Shown: positions 14,717 through 22,890 of the stretch, one piece after another
Layout of the letters: each line of letters opens with the position of its first letter
How positions within the stretch are numbered: position 1 is the first letter of the stretch
DNA from: JBCDCE01 sp039182515
Lineage (GTDB): Bacteria > Pseudomonadota > Alphaproteobacteria > Rhodobacterales > Rhodobacteraceae
Direction: 5' to 3'
DNA length: 56,408 nucleotides
Assembly: GCA_039182515.1 (NCBI GenBank)
Contig: JBCDCE010000022.1
Coordinates: 1 to 56,408 of the forward strand
Notes under the pieces: model-generated
What the model was told of the DNA's origin: nothing
The model's database searches: none
The model's input: the letters and a program-made list of their open reading frames with translations, nothing else
Translations under genes and position numbers: made by a program

Positions 14717-16666
14717 ATGTCGAACGCTTACGCCCCCACCCCCGAATTTGCCGCAAATGCCCATGTAGATGCGGCGGGATACGCCGAAAAATACGCGGCA
14801 TCGATCAAGGACCCAGTTGCTTTCTGGGGCGCTGAAGGCAAGCGCATTGACTGGATCAAACCTTACACCAAAGTGAAGGACGTTGATTACACCCTTGGCC
14901 AAGTCTCCATCAAATGGTTCCATGACGGCACACTGAACGTCTCTGCCAATTGCGTGGACCGCCATCTGGCCACGCGCGCAGATCAAACCGCGATCATTTG
15001 GGAGCCGGACAGCCCCGAAGACGACGCGCTCCACATCACTTACGCGCAATTGCACGCTGAGACCTGCAAGATGGCCAACATCTTGAAGGACCAAGGCGTG
15101 GGCAAAGGCGATCGTGTGGTCCTCTATCTGCCGATGATCCCCGAGGCGGCCTATGCCATGCTCGCGTGCACACGGATCGGCGCTATCCACTCCATTGTTT
15201 TTGCAGGCTTTTCTCCCGATGCTTTGGCCGCACGGGTGAACGGTTGTGAAGCCAAGGTTGTGATCACCGCCGATGAAGCCCCGCGCGGCGGCCGTAATAC
15301 GCCGCTCAAAGCCAATGCGGACAAAGCGCTGGCCAATTGTGATGCATCCGTCAAATGCTTGGTCGTCCGGCGCACAGGTAGCGACGTTGCCTGGAACGAC
15401 GCGCGAGACGTCGATTACACAGCGTTGCAACCCGCAGCCTCCGCCGATTGCGCGCCTGAGGAAATGAACGCCGAAGACCCGCTCTTCATTCTTTACACCT
15501 CTGGCTCCACCGGTCAGCCGAAGGGCGTGGTGCACACCACAGGCGGCTATATTGTCTATGCGGCGATGACCCATCAATACACATTCGATTACCACGACGG
15601 CGACATCTTTTGGTGCACCGCAGACGTCGGCTGGGTCACGGGCCACAGCTATATCGTCTATGGGCCTCTGGCCAATGGCGCCACAACTGTGATGTTTGAA
15701 GGTGTGCCAACCTATCCGGATGCCAGCCGCTTTTGGCAGGTTTGCGAGAAACACAAGGTTAATCAGTTTTACACAGCGCCGACCGCAATCCGCGCTTTGA
15801 TGGGCCAGGGAGATGAATTTGTCTCAAAATGTGATCTGAGCGATCTAAAGCTCTTGGGTACCGTGGGCGAACCCATCAACCCAGAAGCTTGGAACTGGTA
15901 CAATGAAGTTGTGGGCCAAGGCCGCTGTCCCATCGTGGACACCTGGTGGCAGACCGAAACAGGCGGTCACCTGATGACACCCCTGCCTGGTGCCACAACC
16001 CTCAAGCCCGGCTCCGCGCAGCAACCCTTCTTTGGCATTGAGCCTGCGGTTCTTGACCCAACAAGTGGCAAAGAAATCGACGGCAACGGTGTCGAAGGCG
16101 TTTTGGTCATCAAAGACAGCTGGCCCGCCCAAATGCGCACCGTCTGGGGCGACCATGCCCGCTTTGAGAAAACCTATTTTGCGGACTATCCCGGCACATA
16201 CTTCACAGGCGACGGATGTCGCCGCGATGAAGACGGGGACTATTGGATCACGGGCCGTGTGGACGACGTGATCAATGTCTCTGGTCACCGTATGGGGACC
16301 GCTGAGGTCGAGAGCGCGCTTGTCGCCCATGAAGCCGTGGCGGAGTCCGCTGTGGTTGGCTATCCGCATGAGATCAAAGGCCAAGGCATCTATGCCTACG
16401 TCACGCTGATGAACGGTGTGGAGGCCACGGAAGAGCTGCGCAAGGAGTTAGAGACCTGGGTCCGGGCCGAAATTGGCCCCATCGCCAAGCCCGATCTTAT
16501 CCAATGGGCCCCGGGCCTGCCGAAAACGCGCTCGGGCAAGATCATGCGCCGAATCTTGCGCAAAATCGCTGAAGACGATTTTGGCGCTTTGGGCGATACA
16601 TCCACCCTGGCAGATCCAAGCGTTGTGGACGATCTGATTGGAAACCGGATGAATCGAACATCATGA
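14717..16666 (+). CDS. acs: acetyl-CoA synthetase (acetate-CoA ligase)
   Basis: A 649-residue AMP-forming ligase converting acetate, ATP and CoA to acetyl-CoA via acetyl-AMP; Escherichia coli Acs has 652 residues. Visible motifs are the ATP loop LYTSGSTGQPKGVVHTTGGY, VDTWWQTETGGHL (adenine/acyl pocket), TGDGCRRDEDGDYWITGRVD (hinge) and the C-terminal PKTRSGKIMRR with catalytic, normally acetylatable lysine K608. ATG 14717 is preceded by AGGGAT; the in-frame upstream codons back to 14582 overlap the importer gene and are unlikely. Placement after a full ABC importer and near a ScfR-type regulator suggests that it activates the imported acid. Propionate or similar substrates remain possible. 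Confidence 0.96.
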   Translation: MSNAYAPTPEFAANAHVDAAGYAEKYAASIKDPVAFWGAEGKRIDWIKPYTKVKDVDYTLGQVSIKWFHDGTLNVSANCVDRHLATRADQTAIIWEPDSPEDDALHITYAQLHAETCKMANILKDQGVGKGDRVVLYLPMIPEAAYAMLACTRIGAIHSIVFAGFSPDALAARVNGCEAKVVITADEAPRGGRNTPLKANADKALANCDASVKCLVVRRTGSDVAWNDARDVDYTALQPAASADCAPEEMNAEDPLFILYTSGSTGQPKGVVHTTGGYIVYAAMTHQYTFDYHDGDIFWCTADVGWVTGHSYIVYGPLANGATTVMFEGVPTYPDASRFWQVCEKHKVNQFYTAPTAIRALMGQGDEFVSKCDLSDLKLLGTVGEPINPEAWNWYNEVVGQGRCPIVDTWWQTETGGHLMTPLPGATTLKPGSAQQPFFGIEPAVLDPTSGKEIDGNGVEGVLVIKDSWPAQMRTVWGDHARFEKTYFADYPGTYFTGDGCRRDEDGDYWITGRVDDVINVSGHRMGTAEVESALVAHEAVAESAVVGYPHEIKGQGIYAYVTLMNGVEATEELRKELETWVRAEIGPIAKPDLIQWAPGLPKTRSGKIMRRILRKIAEDDFGALGDTSTLADPSVVDDLIGNRMNRTS

Positions 16667-16684
16667 ACCGGGCATCGTGATCGC

Positions 16685-16987
16685 ATGAAAACGGCTCGGC
16701 ATCTGGCTTTTGTCACAGGGTTTTGTGCCTTAGCCGGATGCGCGCCGCCCCCGATGTTTTCCGAAAATGGTGCGCGCTTGGGTTTCGAGCGCAAGGCCTT
16801 CAGCTACGCGCGCCCAGGAGCTGTGGCCACCCGCTGCGCTTTTGATGAAGCACTTGGCTTAGCGACCTGCGAAGATGGCACGCGCTCGCCCATAGTCACA
16901 GCTGGCTTGCCCTTTGAAGGACTCCTGTTGGTGAAATTCGATGGGCAGAACTTTTTTCGAAACAAGCCTGGATCTGGGTCGCAATAA
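16685..16987 (+). CDS. small lipoprotein of unknown function
   Basis: A 100-residue protein with a lipoprotein signal: basic start (MKTARHLA), hydrophobic core, lipobox ALAGC with acylated Cys19, then a proline-rich start of the mature part (APPPMFSENG). The rest has two further cysteines (RCAFDEALGLATCEDG) that could form a disulfide and no recognised domain. The gene starts 18 bp after acs and ends 6 bp before the convergent SDR stop. It could share the acs transcript, but nothing links it functionally. Confidence 0.75.
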   Translation: MKTARHLAFVTGFCALAGCAPPPMFSENGARLGFERKAFSYARPGAVATRCAFDEALGLATCEDGTRSPIVTAGLPFEGLLLVKFDGQNFFRNKPGSGSQ

Positions 16988-16993
16988 CAGAAA

Positions 16994-17701
16994 TCAAATC
17001 TCCACGCGCACCTCATGCATCCAGAGCTTTGGAGGGCGGGTGAGCATGAAGACGACCACGTCGGCCAGGTCGTCGGGCTCCGTAAAGATGTTGTTGGGGA
17101 CCTCTTCGCCGGTTTTGGCGAACATGCCGGTGTTTGTCCCGCTTTGATAGAGACCCGCGACGCGAACGCCGGTACCCGCTTCGTCTTCTTTCAAAACATC
17201 CGTAAAGCCGCGGAGCCCGTATTTTGTGGCTGTATAGACAGACTGCCCAGCCTGGGCGACAACGCCAGATTTCGACACGACATTCAGGATCGCGGCCTCG
17301 TCTTGAGCGCGCATTTGCGGTATAAGCGCCTTTGTCAACTGCATCACGGACGTGAGGTTGGTTTGGACAACCTGGTGCAAAGTCTCGTCTGAAAGGCTGT
17401 CGAGCGGGCCTGTTTTGTGCCAAATACCTGCGTTGTTGATCAACACATCAACCGTGCCAAAATGCGTTAGCACGTCTTGAGCGACAGCTGCTGCACGGCT
17501 TGTGTCTAAGAAGTCTGCGCGAAATCGCACCGCCTCAGCAGCGCCACGCTCCAAGGCCGTTTCCACCACAGCGTCTAACCGCGCGAGATCCCGGCCCAAA
17601 ATGGCCAGCTTGGCCCCTTCATGGGCCAGTTTGAAACAAATCTCGCGCCCGATCCCGTCGCTGCCTCCCGTCACAACAACGGTCTTGCCCTTCAGATCCA
17701 C
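16994..17701 (-). CDS. short-chain dehydrogenase/reductase
   Basis: A 235-residue classical SDR. The Rossmann loop is VVVTGGSDGIGREIC (TGxxxGIG near residues 11-18), the structural motif is VLINNAGIWH, the catalytic serine lies in ILNVVSKSGVV and the YxxxK pair is VYTATKYGLRG. R34 in ILGRDLARLD suggests NADP preference. The C-terminus is short and lacks a long substrate-binding extension. It transcribes toward the acs operon and is divergent from accB with about 170 bp between them. The substrate is not identifiable. Confidence 0.93.
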   Translation of the reverse strand: MDLKGKTVVVTGGSDGIGREICFKLAHEGAKLAILGRDLARLDAVVETALERGAAEAVRFRADFLDTSRAAAVAQDVLTHFGTVDVLINNAGIWHKTGPLDSLSDETLHQVVQTNLTSVMQLTKALIPQMRAQDEAAILNVVSKSGVVAQAGQSVYTATKYGLRGFTDVLKEDEAGTGVRVAGLYQSGTNTGMFAKTGEEVPNNIFTEPDDLADVVVFMLTRPPKLWMHEVRVEI

Positions 17702-17873
17702 GACTTTCTCCCCTTGGTTTTTGCCAAATGCGATACCTTTGACCTATCGTGACAGAAATTCCCCCGAAGATCAGCCTTAAGGCGTTCTGCGGGTGCTTTC
17801 CCTTCCGTCATCCTTCCCCTATATGGGATCAAACGGCCTGCGCGTAAGACAGGTGGCAGCTCAAGGACGGAAC

Positions 17874-18377
17874 ATGGCAGCCAAGAAACACGAAAGCGAT
17901 GTGGCCTTCATCGAGGCACTCGCAAAGCTCCTGCATGAAAATGATCTCACAGAACTCGAGGTTAGTCGCGCCTACGGTGAAGACGATCATCTTAACGTGC
18001 GTGTGAGCCGGGCCAACATGACCGTGGCCGCTCCAGCACCCGCAGTGCCTGTGATCGCGCCTCAAGCCATCGCGGCGGCAGCGCCTGCGCCCGCAACAGC
18101 CCCTGAGCCAATGCCAGCCGCATCGGATGATCCAGCCGCCCATCCTGGCGCTGTGACCTCGCCCATCGTGGGCACGGTCTATTTGCAAGCAGAACCCGGC
18201 GCACCGGGCTTTGTCTCCGTGGGCAAAGAGGTCAAAGAAGGCGACACCCTTCTCATTGTCGAAGCCATGAAGACCCTCAACCAAATCCCAGCCCCGCGTT
18301 CGGGCACCGTAAAGCGGATCTTGGTCGAAGACGGCGCGCCCGTCGAGTTTGGCGCGCCCCTCATGATCATCGAGTAA
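17874..18377 (+). CDS. accB: biotin carboxyl carrier protein of acetyl-CoA carboxylase
   Basis: A 167-residue BCCP. The N-terminal segment (VAFIEALAKLLHENDLTELE) contacts biotin carboxylase. A flexible Ala/Pro linker (about 45-85) follows, then the biotinyl domain ending TLLIVEAMKTLNQI with biotinylated K133. ATG 17874 with AAGGA is preferred over the in-frame start at 17793. It carries carboxybiotin in the first committed step of fatty acid synthesis. accC begins 9 bp downstream, the usual operon. Confidence 0.96.
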   Translation: MAAKKHESDVAFIEALAKLLHENDLTELEVSRAYGEDDHLNVRVSRANMTVAAPAPAVPVIAPQAIAAAAPAPATAPEPMPAASDDPAAHPGAVTSPIVGTVYLQAEPGAPGFVSVGKEVKEGDTLLIVEAMKTLNQIPAPRSGTVKRILVEDGAPVEFGAPLMIIE

Positions 18378-18386
18378 CGCACAGCG

Positions 18387-19742
18387 ATGTTCGACAAAAT
18401 CCTCATCGCAAACCGGGGCGAAATTGCCCTTCGTGTGATCCGCGCTTGCCGCGAAATGGGCATTGGATCTGTGGCTGTGCACTCCACTGCCGATTCAGAC
18501 GCGATGCATGTGCGAATGGCGGATGAGGCCATTTGCATCGGGCCACCTGCCTCGCCGCAGTCTTACCTCAGCATTCCAGCCATCATTTCGGCCTGCGAAA
18601 TAACCGGCGCGCAGGCGATCCACCCAGGCTACGGGTTCCTGAGTGAAAACGCGAAATTTGTGCAGATTGTCGAAGACCACGGGCTCAAATTCATTGGCCC
18701 AACGGCGGAACACATTCGGATCATGGGTGATAAAATCACCGCCAAGGACACCATGAAAAACCTTGGTGTGCCTTGTGTGCCGGGCTCCGATGGCGGCGTG
18801 GATACGCTCGAAGAGGCCCAGAAAGTGGGCGCAGAAATTGGCTATCCCGTGATCATCAAAGCCACTGCGGGAGGCGGCGGACGCGGCATGAAGCTCGCGA
18901 AATCTGCGGATGAGATGGAAACGGCATGGCGGACGGCGCGCGCGGAAGGCAAAGCCGCCTTCGGCAATGACGAGGTCTATATCGAGAAATACCTCACCAA
19001 GCCGCGCCATATCGAGATCCAGGTTTTTGGCGATGGCAAAGGCAAAGCCGTGCACTTGGGCGAGCGCGATTGCTCACTACAGCGGCGTCACCAGAAGGTC
19101 TTTGAAGAGGCCCCCGGCCCCGCCATTGATTCAGAAACACGCGCGCGCATCGGTAAGATTTGTGCGGATGCTGTTGCAGGCATTAACTACGCTGGCGCAG
19201 GCACCATTGAGTTTCTCTATGAGGACGGTGAGTTTTATTTCATCGAAATGAACACCCGGCTTCAGGTTGAGCACCCGGTGACGGAAAATGTCTTCGGCGT
19301 TGATCTGGTTCGCGAGCAAATCCGCGTGGCCTCTGGGCTGCCGATGAGTTTTGCGCAAGAAGATCTCGAGGTCCAAGGCCATTCGATCGAAGTGCGCATC
19401 AATGCAGAAGCTTTGCCGGATTTTGCCCCGCGTCCCGGAACCGTAAGCCAGTATCACGCGCCGGGCGGCCTCGGTGTGCGCATGGATAGCGCGCTTTATG
19501 CGGGCTATAAAATCCCGCCCTATTACGACAGCCTGATTGCCAAGCTGATCGTATCTGGGCGCGACCGCACGGAGGCGCTTGCGCGCCTCAATCGAGCTTT
19601 GGGTGAGTTGATCATCGATGGCGTTGAAACCACCGTTCCGCTCTTTCATGCCTTGCTGGCCGAACCCGATATCCATAGCGGAGATTACGATATCCACTGG
19701 CTCGAGAAGTGGCTCGACGCGCAGGCGGTTGCCAATCAATAG
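18387..19742 (+). CDS. accC: biotin carboxylase subunit of acetyl-CoA carboxylase
   Basis: A 451-residue biotin carboxylase, close to the 449 of Escherichia coli. Motifs are FDKILIANRGEIALRVIRAC at the start, the ATP-grasp glycine loop KATAGGGGRGMK, GERDCSLQRRHQKVFEEAP, metal-binding EFLYEDGEFYFIEMNTRLQV and EHPVTE. It uses ATP and bicarbonate to carboxylate biotin on AccB. It lies 9 bp after accB and 38 bp before aat. Confidence 0.97.
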   Translation: MFDKILIANRGEIALRVIRACREMGIGSVAVHSTADSDAMHVRMADEAICIGPPASPQSYLSIPAIISACEITGAQAIHPGYGFLSENAKFVQIVEDHGLKFIGPTAEHIRIMGDKITAKDTMKNLGVPCVPGSDGGVDTLEEAQKVGAEIGYPVIIKATAGGGGRGMKLAKSADEMETAWRTARAEGKAAFGNDEVYIEKYLTKPRHIEIQVFGDGKGKAVHLGERDCSLQRRHQKVFEEAPGPAIDSETRARIGKICADAVAGINYAGAGTIEFLYEDGEFYFIEMNTRLQVEHPVTENVFGVDLVREQIRVASGLPMSFAQEDLEVQGHSIEVRINAEALPDFAPRPGTVSQYHAPGGLGVRMDSALYAGYKIPPYYDSLIAKLIVSGRDRTEALARLNRALGELIIDGVETTVPLFHALLAEPDIHSGDYDIHWLEKWLDAQAVANQ

Positions 19743-19780
19743 CTTGACACGGGAGCCCTTTTGCCGCGTGAGATAGGGCT

Positions 19781-20440
19781 ATGACAGGCCCCCTTTCGCC
19801 AGATCTTTTGCTTTTGGGCTACCAATCGGGAGTTTTCCCGATGTCAGAAAGTCGGACTGATACGGATATTTTCTGGGTCGATCCAAAACGCAGGGGCGTG
19901 TTTGACCTCGCAAAATTCCACGTGTCGCGCAGCTTGGCACGGCGTTTGCGAAAAGCGGACTATCAAGCCACAATCGATCAAGATTTTGCGGGCGTTGTGC
20001 AGGCCTGTGCAGATCGCGACGAAACCTGGATCAACGCCTCCATCGAGCGAACCTATCTCGATCTCTTCCGCGCGGGCTTCGCCCACAGTCAGGAAATTTG
20101 GCAGGACGACCACCTCGTGGGCGGGGTTTATGGGGTCGCAATCGGTGGCGCTTTTTTCGGCGAAAGCATGTTTTCACATGCCACAGACGGCTCAAAACTG
20201 GCGCTGGCCTATTTGATCCACCGTTTGCGCGCGGCTGGCTTTTCACTCTTTGATACGCAATTTCTCACACCGCATTTGGCCTCTCTTGGGGCGGAGGAAA
20301 TCTCGCGGAAAGCGTATCAGTCAAAACTGCGCAAAGCGCTTTTGTTAGAAGCTGACTTTTGCGCACCTCATGTGCCGCGCCCGGACGAGCTCTTAAGCGA
20401 TTTAAAGGGACCTTCTGGCCTTCAGCAAACGCGAGACTAA
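19781..20440 (+). CDS. aat: leucyl/phenylalanyl-tRNA-protein transferase
   Basis: A 219-residue Aat enzyme, which adds Leu or Phe from charged tRNA to proteins with N-terminal Arg or Lys, marking them for ClpS/ClpAP degradation (N-end rule). Signatures are LLLGYQSGVFPMSES, IFWVDPKRRGVF (WW.P..R class motif with Phe), GGVYGVAIGGAFFGESMFSH and FDTQFLTPHLASLGA. The spacing after accC (38 bp) and the order match other Rhodobacterales. Its stop codon marks the edge of the dispersed repeat described below. Confidence 0.95.
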   Translation: MTGPLSPDLLLLGYQSGVFPMSESRTDTDIFWVDPKRRGVFDLAKFHVSRSLARRLRKADYQATIDQDFAGVVQACADRDETWINASIERTYLDLFRAGFAHSQEIWQDDHLVGGVYGVAIGGAFFGESMFSHATDGSKLALAYLIHRLRAAGFSLFDTQFLTPHLASLGAEEISRKAYQSKLRKALLLEADFCAPHVPRPDELLSDLKGPSGLQQTRD

Positions 20441-20621
20441 GCGCCGCCTCAAAAACCCTGAGCGCTCCGCTCACCAGTTGTTCCCAGGCGGCGAAGCCGA
20501 CCAGCCCCTAGTCGCAACCTGGCCGCCCCCTTGGGCGGGGGCTTTCAGCCCAACGCCCGCGGTCGGGCGCAGGTCTACGCTTTTGGTAAGTACGTTGCAG
20601 ATTTAATGGAGTGTGCTCTAA
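20437..20621 (-). repeat. dispersed structured element, copy 1
   Basis: About 180 bp that match, in reverse complement, the segment at 35337-35522. The best-conserved core includes ACCTGCGCCCGACCGCGGGC, GGGCTGAAAGCCCCCGCCCA and CTGGTCGGCTTCGCC. It contains hairpins CGCCCG/CGGGCG, GGGCT/AGCCC and CCGCCC/GGGCGG; the last keeps its stem while its loop differs between copies (AAGG here, AGGT in the other). This copy occupies exactly the space between the convergent stop codons of aat (20438-20440) and the DUF2155 gene (20618-20620). Confidence 0.85.
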
Positions 20622-20989
20622 GCCCGCTGGCACCTCAAGACCCACACATCGTAGCGCGGATGATCAAGCGGATTTAAAGCTGGTGCAGAGGCGATCATCC
20701 AACCATTAAAGATGCGCGTCTCAGCCCGTGTGTCGGTGATATCGATCAGAGCGAAAGCGTCGCCATTGGGATTGGCTTTGGGATAGCGGCATTCGCTCAG
20801 AGTTATATAGAGCGCGCCAATCTGAGCGGTTTGTCCCGCATTCAAAGGCACATCCCGCACGGTGCCATTGGTTTTATCGAGCATACGCAAGAGACCGCCT
20901 TGAGCGTTCTCAACTTCTTGGGCCGTGACCGGCCCAGTGAGTATTGAAGCCAAGAAAAAGAGGAGCGCTGCGAGAGGCTTGCGGATCAT
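20618..20989 (-). CDS. DUF2155 domain-containing secreted protein
   Basis: A 123-residue protein with an N-terminal signal peptide (KPLAALLFFLASILTGPVTA, cleavage before QEVEN). The DUF2155 core is clear: LLRMLDKTNGTVRDVPLNAG, GALYITLSECRYPKANPNGD, ALIDITD, RIFNGWMIASAPALNPLDHP and YDVWVLRC. The family is periplasmic and of unknown function. The start overlaps the mlaD stop by 4 bp, so the two are coupled, which suggests an envelope role alongside lipid transport. Confidence 0.92.
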   Translation of the reverse strand: MIRKPLAALLFFLASILTGPVTAQEVENAQGGLLRMLDKTNGTVRDVPLNAGQTAQIGALYITLSECRYPKANPNGDAFALIDITDTRAETRIFNGWMIASAPALNPLDHPRYDVWVLRCQRA

Positions 20990-21438
20990 TCCGAACCACC
21001 ACCTGCGACAAACTTCAGCAAGAGTGAGACTAAGCTGACGGCGCTTTGCGTGTCTTCAATCTCGCCACCGGGCTCGACACCAAAGGGTGACCCGCCAGGT
21101 TGGATCTCGACGAAGCTTCCGCCCAAAAGCCCTTCCGAGGCCACGATCACAGCACTGTCGTCCGGGATTTCGATGCCCTCGTTGATGCGAAAGGTTGTGG
21201 TGGCGCGGAAGGTTTGAGGATCGAGTTCAAGGCCCGTGACAGAGCCGACCTTCACGCCAGCGAGCCGCACATCAGAACCCAAAGAGATGCCCTCAATGGA
21301 GCGAAACGAGGCGTTCAGTTCATAGCCCGACGTGCTGCCAAAGAGGCCCGCACTTTGGCTCGCAAAGGCAAAAAAGCCCACCGCCGTTGCCAAGACAACG
21401 CCGCCCAATATCACTTCACTGCTGGAATATTGCGCCAT
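20986..21438 (-). CDS. mlaD: MlaD-type outer membrane lipid asymmetry protein
   Basis: A 150-residue MCE-domain protein. One N-terminal membrane anchor (VILGGVVLATAVGFFAFAS) is followed by a single MCE domain (YELNASFRSIEGISLGSDVR, LAGVKVGSVTGLELD, IPDDSAVIVASEGLLGGSFV, EIQPGG). MlaD hexamers ferry phospholipids between the MlaFEB complex and MlaC in the periplasm. The other mla genes are not in this window; MlaD here sits with DUF2155 and the complex I accessory gene, an arrangement I recall from other Rhodobacterales. Confidence 0.92.
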   Translation of the reverse strand: MAQYSSSEVILGGVVLATAVGFFAFASQSAGLFGSTSGYELNASFRSIEGISLGSDVRLAGVKVGSVTGLELDPQTFRATTTFRINEGIEIPDDSAVIVASEGLLGGSFVEIQPGGSPFGVEPGGEIEDTQSAVSLVSLLLKFVAGGGSE

Positions 21439-21492
21439 CTCGCCTCACCCATCTCGCCGTATTTTGCTGACCCCAACTGGCCCTTTGCCAGA

Positions 21493-21876
21493 TTACTCTG
21501 GCGACCAAGCTTCATAATCCTGACGCGGGGCAGGATCTTTGCGCCGCAAGGATCCTTCAGGGGCATAAGCTTGCCCGGTGCCCGTCAGGTTGGGCAAATG
21601 GGGCTTCTCCCAAGGCTTATGCGCCAAGGGAGCATCTGTGGGCGGGGCATCATAGGTGTGATGCAACCAACCATGCCAATCGGGTGACACACGGCTGGCC
21701 TCAGTCTCTCCGTTGAAGATCACCCATCTGCGTGCGCCGTCACGGGTTTGGTAATAAACATTGCCGTCCGCGTCTTCACCCACGCGCTGTCCCTTGCGCC
21801 AGGTGAAAAGCTGGGTACCGATGGTTTGGCTGTTCCACCAAGTGACGGCCCTGAGAAGAGTGTTGAGAATGCCCAT
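21493..21876 (-). CDS. NADH:ubiquinone oxidoreductase accessory subunit NDUFA12 family
   Basis: A 126-residue protein of the NDUFA12/B17.2 family, the complex I accessory subunit kept in alphaproteobacteria and mitochondria. Signatures are VTWWNSQTIGTQLFTWRKG, VGEDADGNVYYQTRDGARRW and VSPDWHGWLHHTYDAPPTDA with KPWEKPHLPNLTGT. ATG 21876 has AAGGAG upstream; the in-frame extension to 21933 is not supported. It is transcribed toward mlaD with a 54-bp gap. Confidence 0.94.
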   Translation of the reverse strand: MGILNTLLRAVTWWNSQTIGTQLFTWRKGQRVGEDADGNVYYQTRDGARRWVIFNGETEASRVSPDWHGWLHHTYDAPPTDAPLAHKPWEKPHLPNLTGTGQAYAPEGSLRRKDPAPRQDYEAWSPE

Positions 21877-21997
21877 GTGCGCTCCTTGCTTGCCAAAGCT
21901 ATGCCTTATCTGCCAAATAAGGTCCAGCGACACCAGCGCGCACCCCCCTTCGCATCGAGTTGATCTGTGTGGGAATTGCGCGTCAGAGACTTAGAGA

Positions 21998-22026
21998 TTG
22001 AATTTAACGGGTCTAAACCCTATATT
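21998..22026 (+). promoter_or_regulatory. predicted sigma-70-type promoter
   Basis: TTGAAT (-35, 21998-22003), 17-bp spacer, TATATT (-10, 22021-22026). It lies 39 bp upstream of the tiny ORF at 22065 and between the divergent NDUFA12 gene and the DUF4760 gene. A short hairpin CCGG-GATG-CTCCGG-type sequence (about 22036-22050) precedes the Shine-Dalgarno sequence. Confidence 0.55.
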
Positions 22027-22064
22027 AACCCCAAGCCGGGATGCTCCGGCCTCAGGAGGTGCAT

Positions 22065-22121
22065 ATGGCACAAGAAGGTTTCGGAAATGGCTTTCCCCGT
22101 GAAGGGTTCGGAAACGGCTGA
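22065..22121 (+). CDS. tiny ORF, 18 residues, possible leader peptide
   Basis: ATG with a perfect AGGAGGT Shine-Dalgarno sequence, encoding an 18-residue peptide (MAQEGFGNGFPREGFGNG). The peptide is an internal repeat, EGFGNG-FPR-EGFGNG, and the DNA repeat differs mainly at third positions. It is followed 27 bp later by an intrinsic terminator-like hairpin and overlaps the DUF4760 frame in another register. It could be a leader peptide controlling read-through, or a standalone small gene in a short terminated transcript. Too short for confident calling. Confidence 0.5.
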   Translation: MAQEGFGNGFPREGFGNG

Positions 22122-22890
22122 GCGCGATAGCCGCGCTGGGCAAATGGAGAAATGGGCCCTTAGGGCCCTTTTTTTGTGTTTGGGCGTCTGTGTTCTGGTG
22201 TTGCTCACCCTGTCGCTTTGGGACTGGGTTCCGAATGACCAAGACCACAAACTCAATAATTTTCTCTCTGCAGCAGGCGCGCTTATCGCCTTTTTGGGCC
22301 TCGTCGCCGCCATCCTAACCTTCAGCTATTCGGCAAAACGAAACCGCGAACAACAAGCTGCACAGTTTGCACAATCCGAGGCCATGCAGCGCAGGCAGCA
22401 TACGATAACTGTGCTGTTAGAAACCCGCCTCTCTTCAGAGGTACGGCGCCATATCGACGACCGCAGAAAGGTCTTTCCGCTCTATCAAACCATTGATCCC
22501 ATTGCCTTTAAATGCGCCATGCAGGGCGACAATACCCATGCAACGCTGTCAAGTTTCACGCCCACCGATCTAAAAGCGGCGCAATACGGCGTAAGCGAGC
22601 TCCTTAACTATTATGAGTTTTTGGCCCTTGGCATCACCACGGGCGATCTTGATCACAACACACTCAAAGAATCTGTACGCGGCCTTATGTGCAACCTTGT
22701 GGACGACGCCCGCGAGGTGATCTCTGAGATGCGGGAGGTGAACCCGAAATCTTATGTTCACCTCATAGCCCTTTACGACAACTGGCGCGTGCCGGTGGCC
22801 AAAGACATCTTCGGCAAAGACAACGAGCGCCCCATACCGCCTGCTAAGGGCCTCTATAAGCCGTCACCTCAATCTCAATCCGGAACTTAG
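22087..22890 (+). CDS. DUF4760-like membrane protein
   Basis: About 267 residues from the ATG at 22087 (MAFPVKGSETA); an ATG at 22144 (MEKWALRAL) is equally possible, and the frame is open back to 21967. Two membrane helices (ALFLCLGVCVLVLLTLSLWD and LSAAGALIAFLGLVAAILTF) are followed by a cytoplasmic helical domain (RNREQQAAQFAQSEAMQRRQ, ITVLLETRLSSE, SELLNYYEFLALGITTGDLD) as in DUF4760 proteins. Function unknown. The last 47 bp overlap the convergent Rid-family gene. The start region carries the tiny ORF and terminator, suggesting that expression depends on terminator read-through. Confidence 0.75.
   Translation: MAFPVKGSETAERDSRAGQMEKWALRALFLCLGVCVLVLLTLSLWDWVPNDQDHKLNNFLSAAGALIAFLGLVAAILTFSYSAKRNREQQAAQFAQSEAMQRRQHTITVLLETRLSSEVRRHIDDRRKVFPLYQTIDPIAFKCAMQGDNTHATLSSFTPTDLKAAQYGVSELLNYYEFLALGITTGDLDHNTLKESVRGLMCNLVDDAREVISEMREVNPKSYVHLIALYDNWRVPVAKDIFGKDNERPIPPAKGLYKPSPQSQSGT
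22148..22175 (+). terminator. intrinsic terminator-like hairpin at the start of the DUF4760 gene
   Basis: GGGCCC-TTA-GGGCCC (22154-22168) followed by seven T residues (22169-22175), with an A-rich left shoulder (AAAT). It lies about 120 bp downstream of the predicted -10 box. It coincides with codons for WALRALFL of the DUF4760 protein, so it would act inside the coding region if that gene is transcribed from this promoter. Confidence 0.65.

Noticed and set aside
14684..15754. Minus-strand 356-codon frame inside acs
   Set aside because: Shadow frame opposite a clear acetyl-CoA synthetase; no protein-like motifs.
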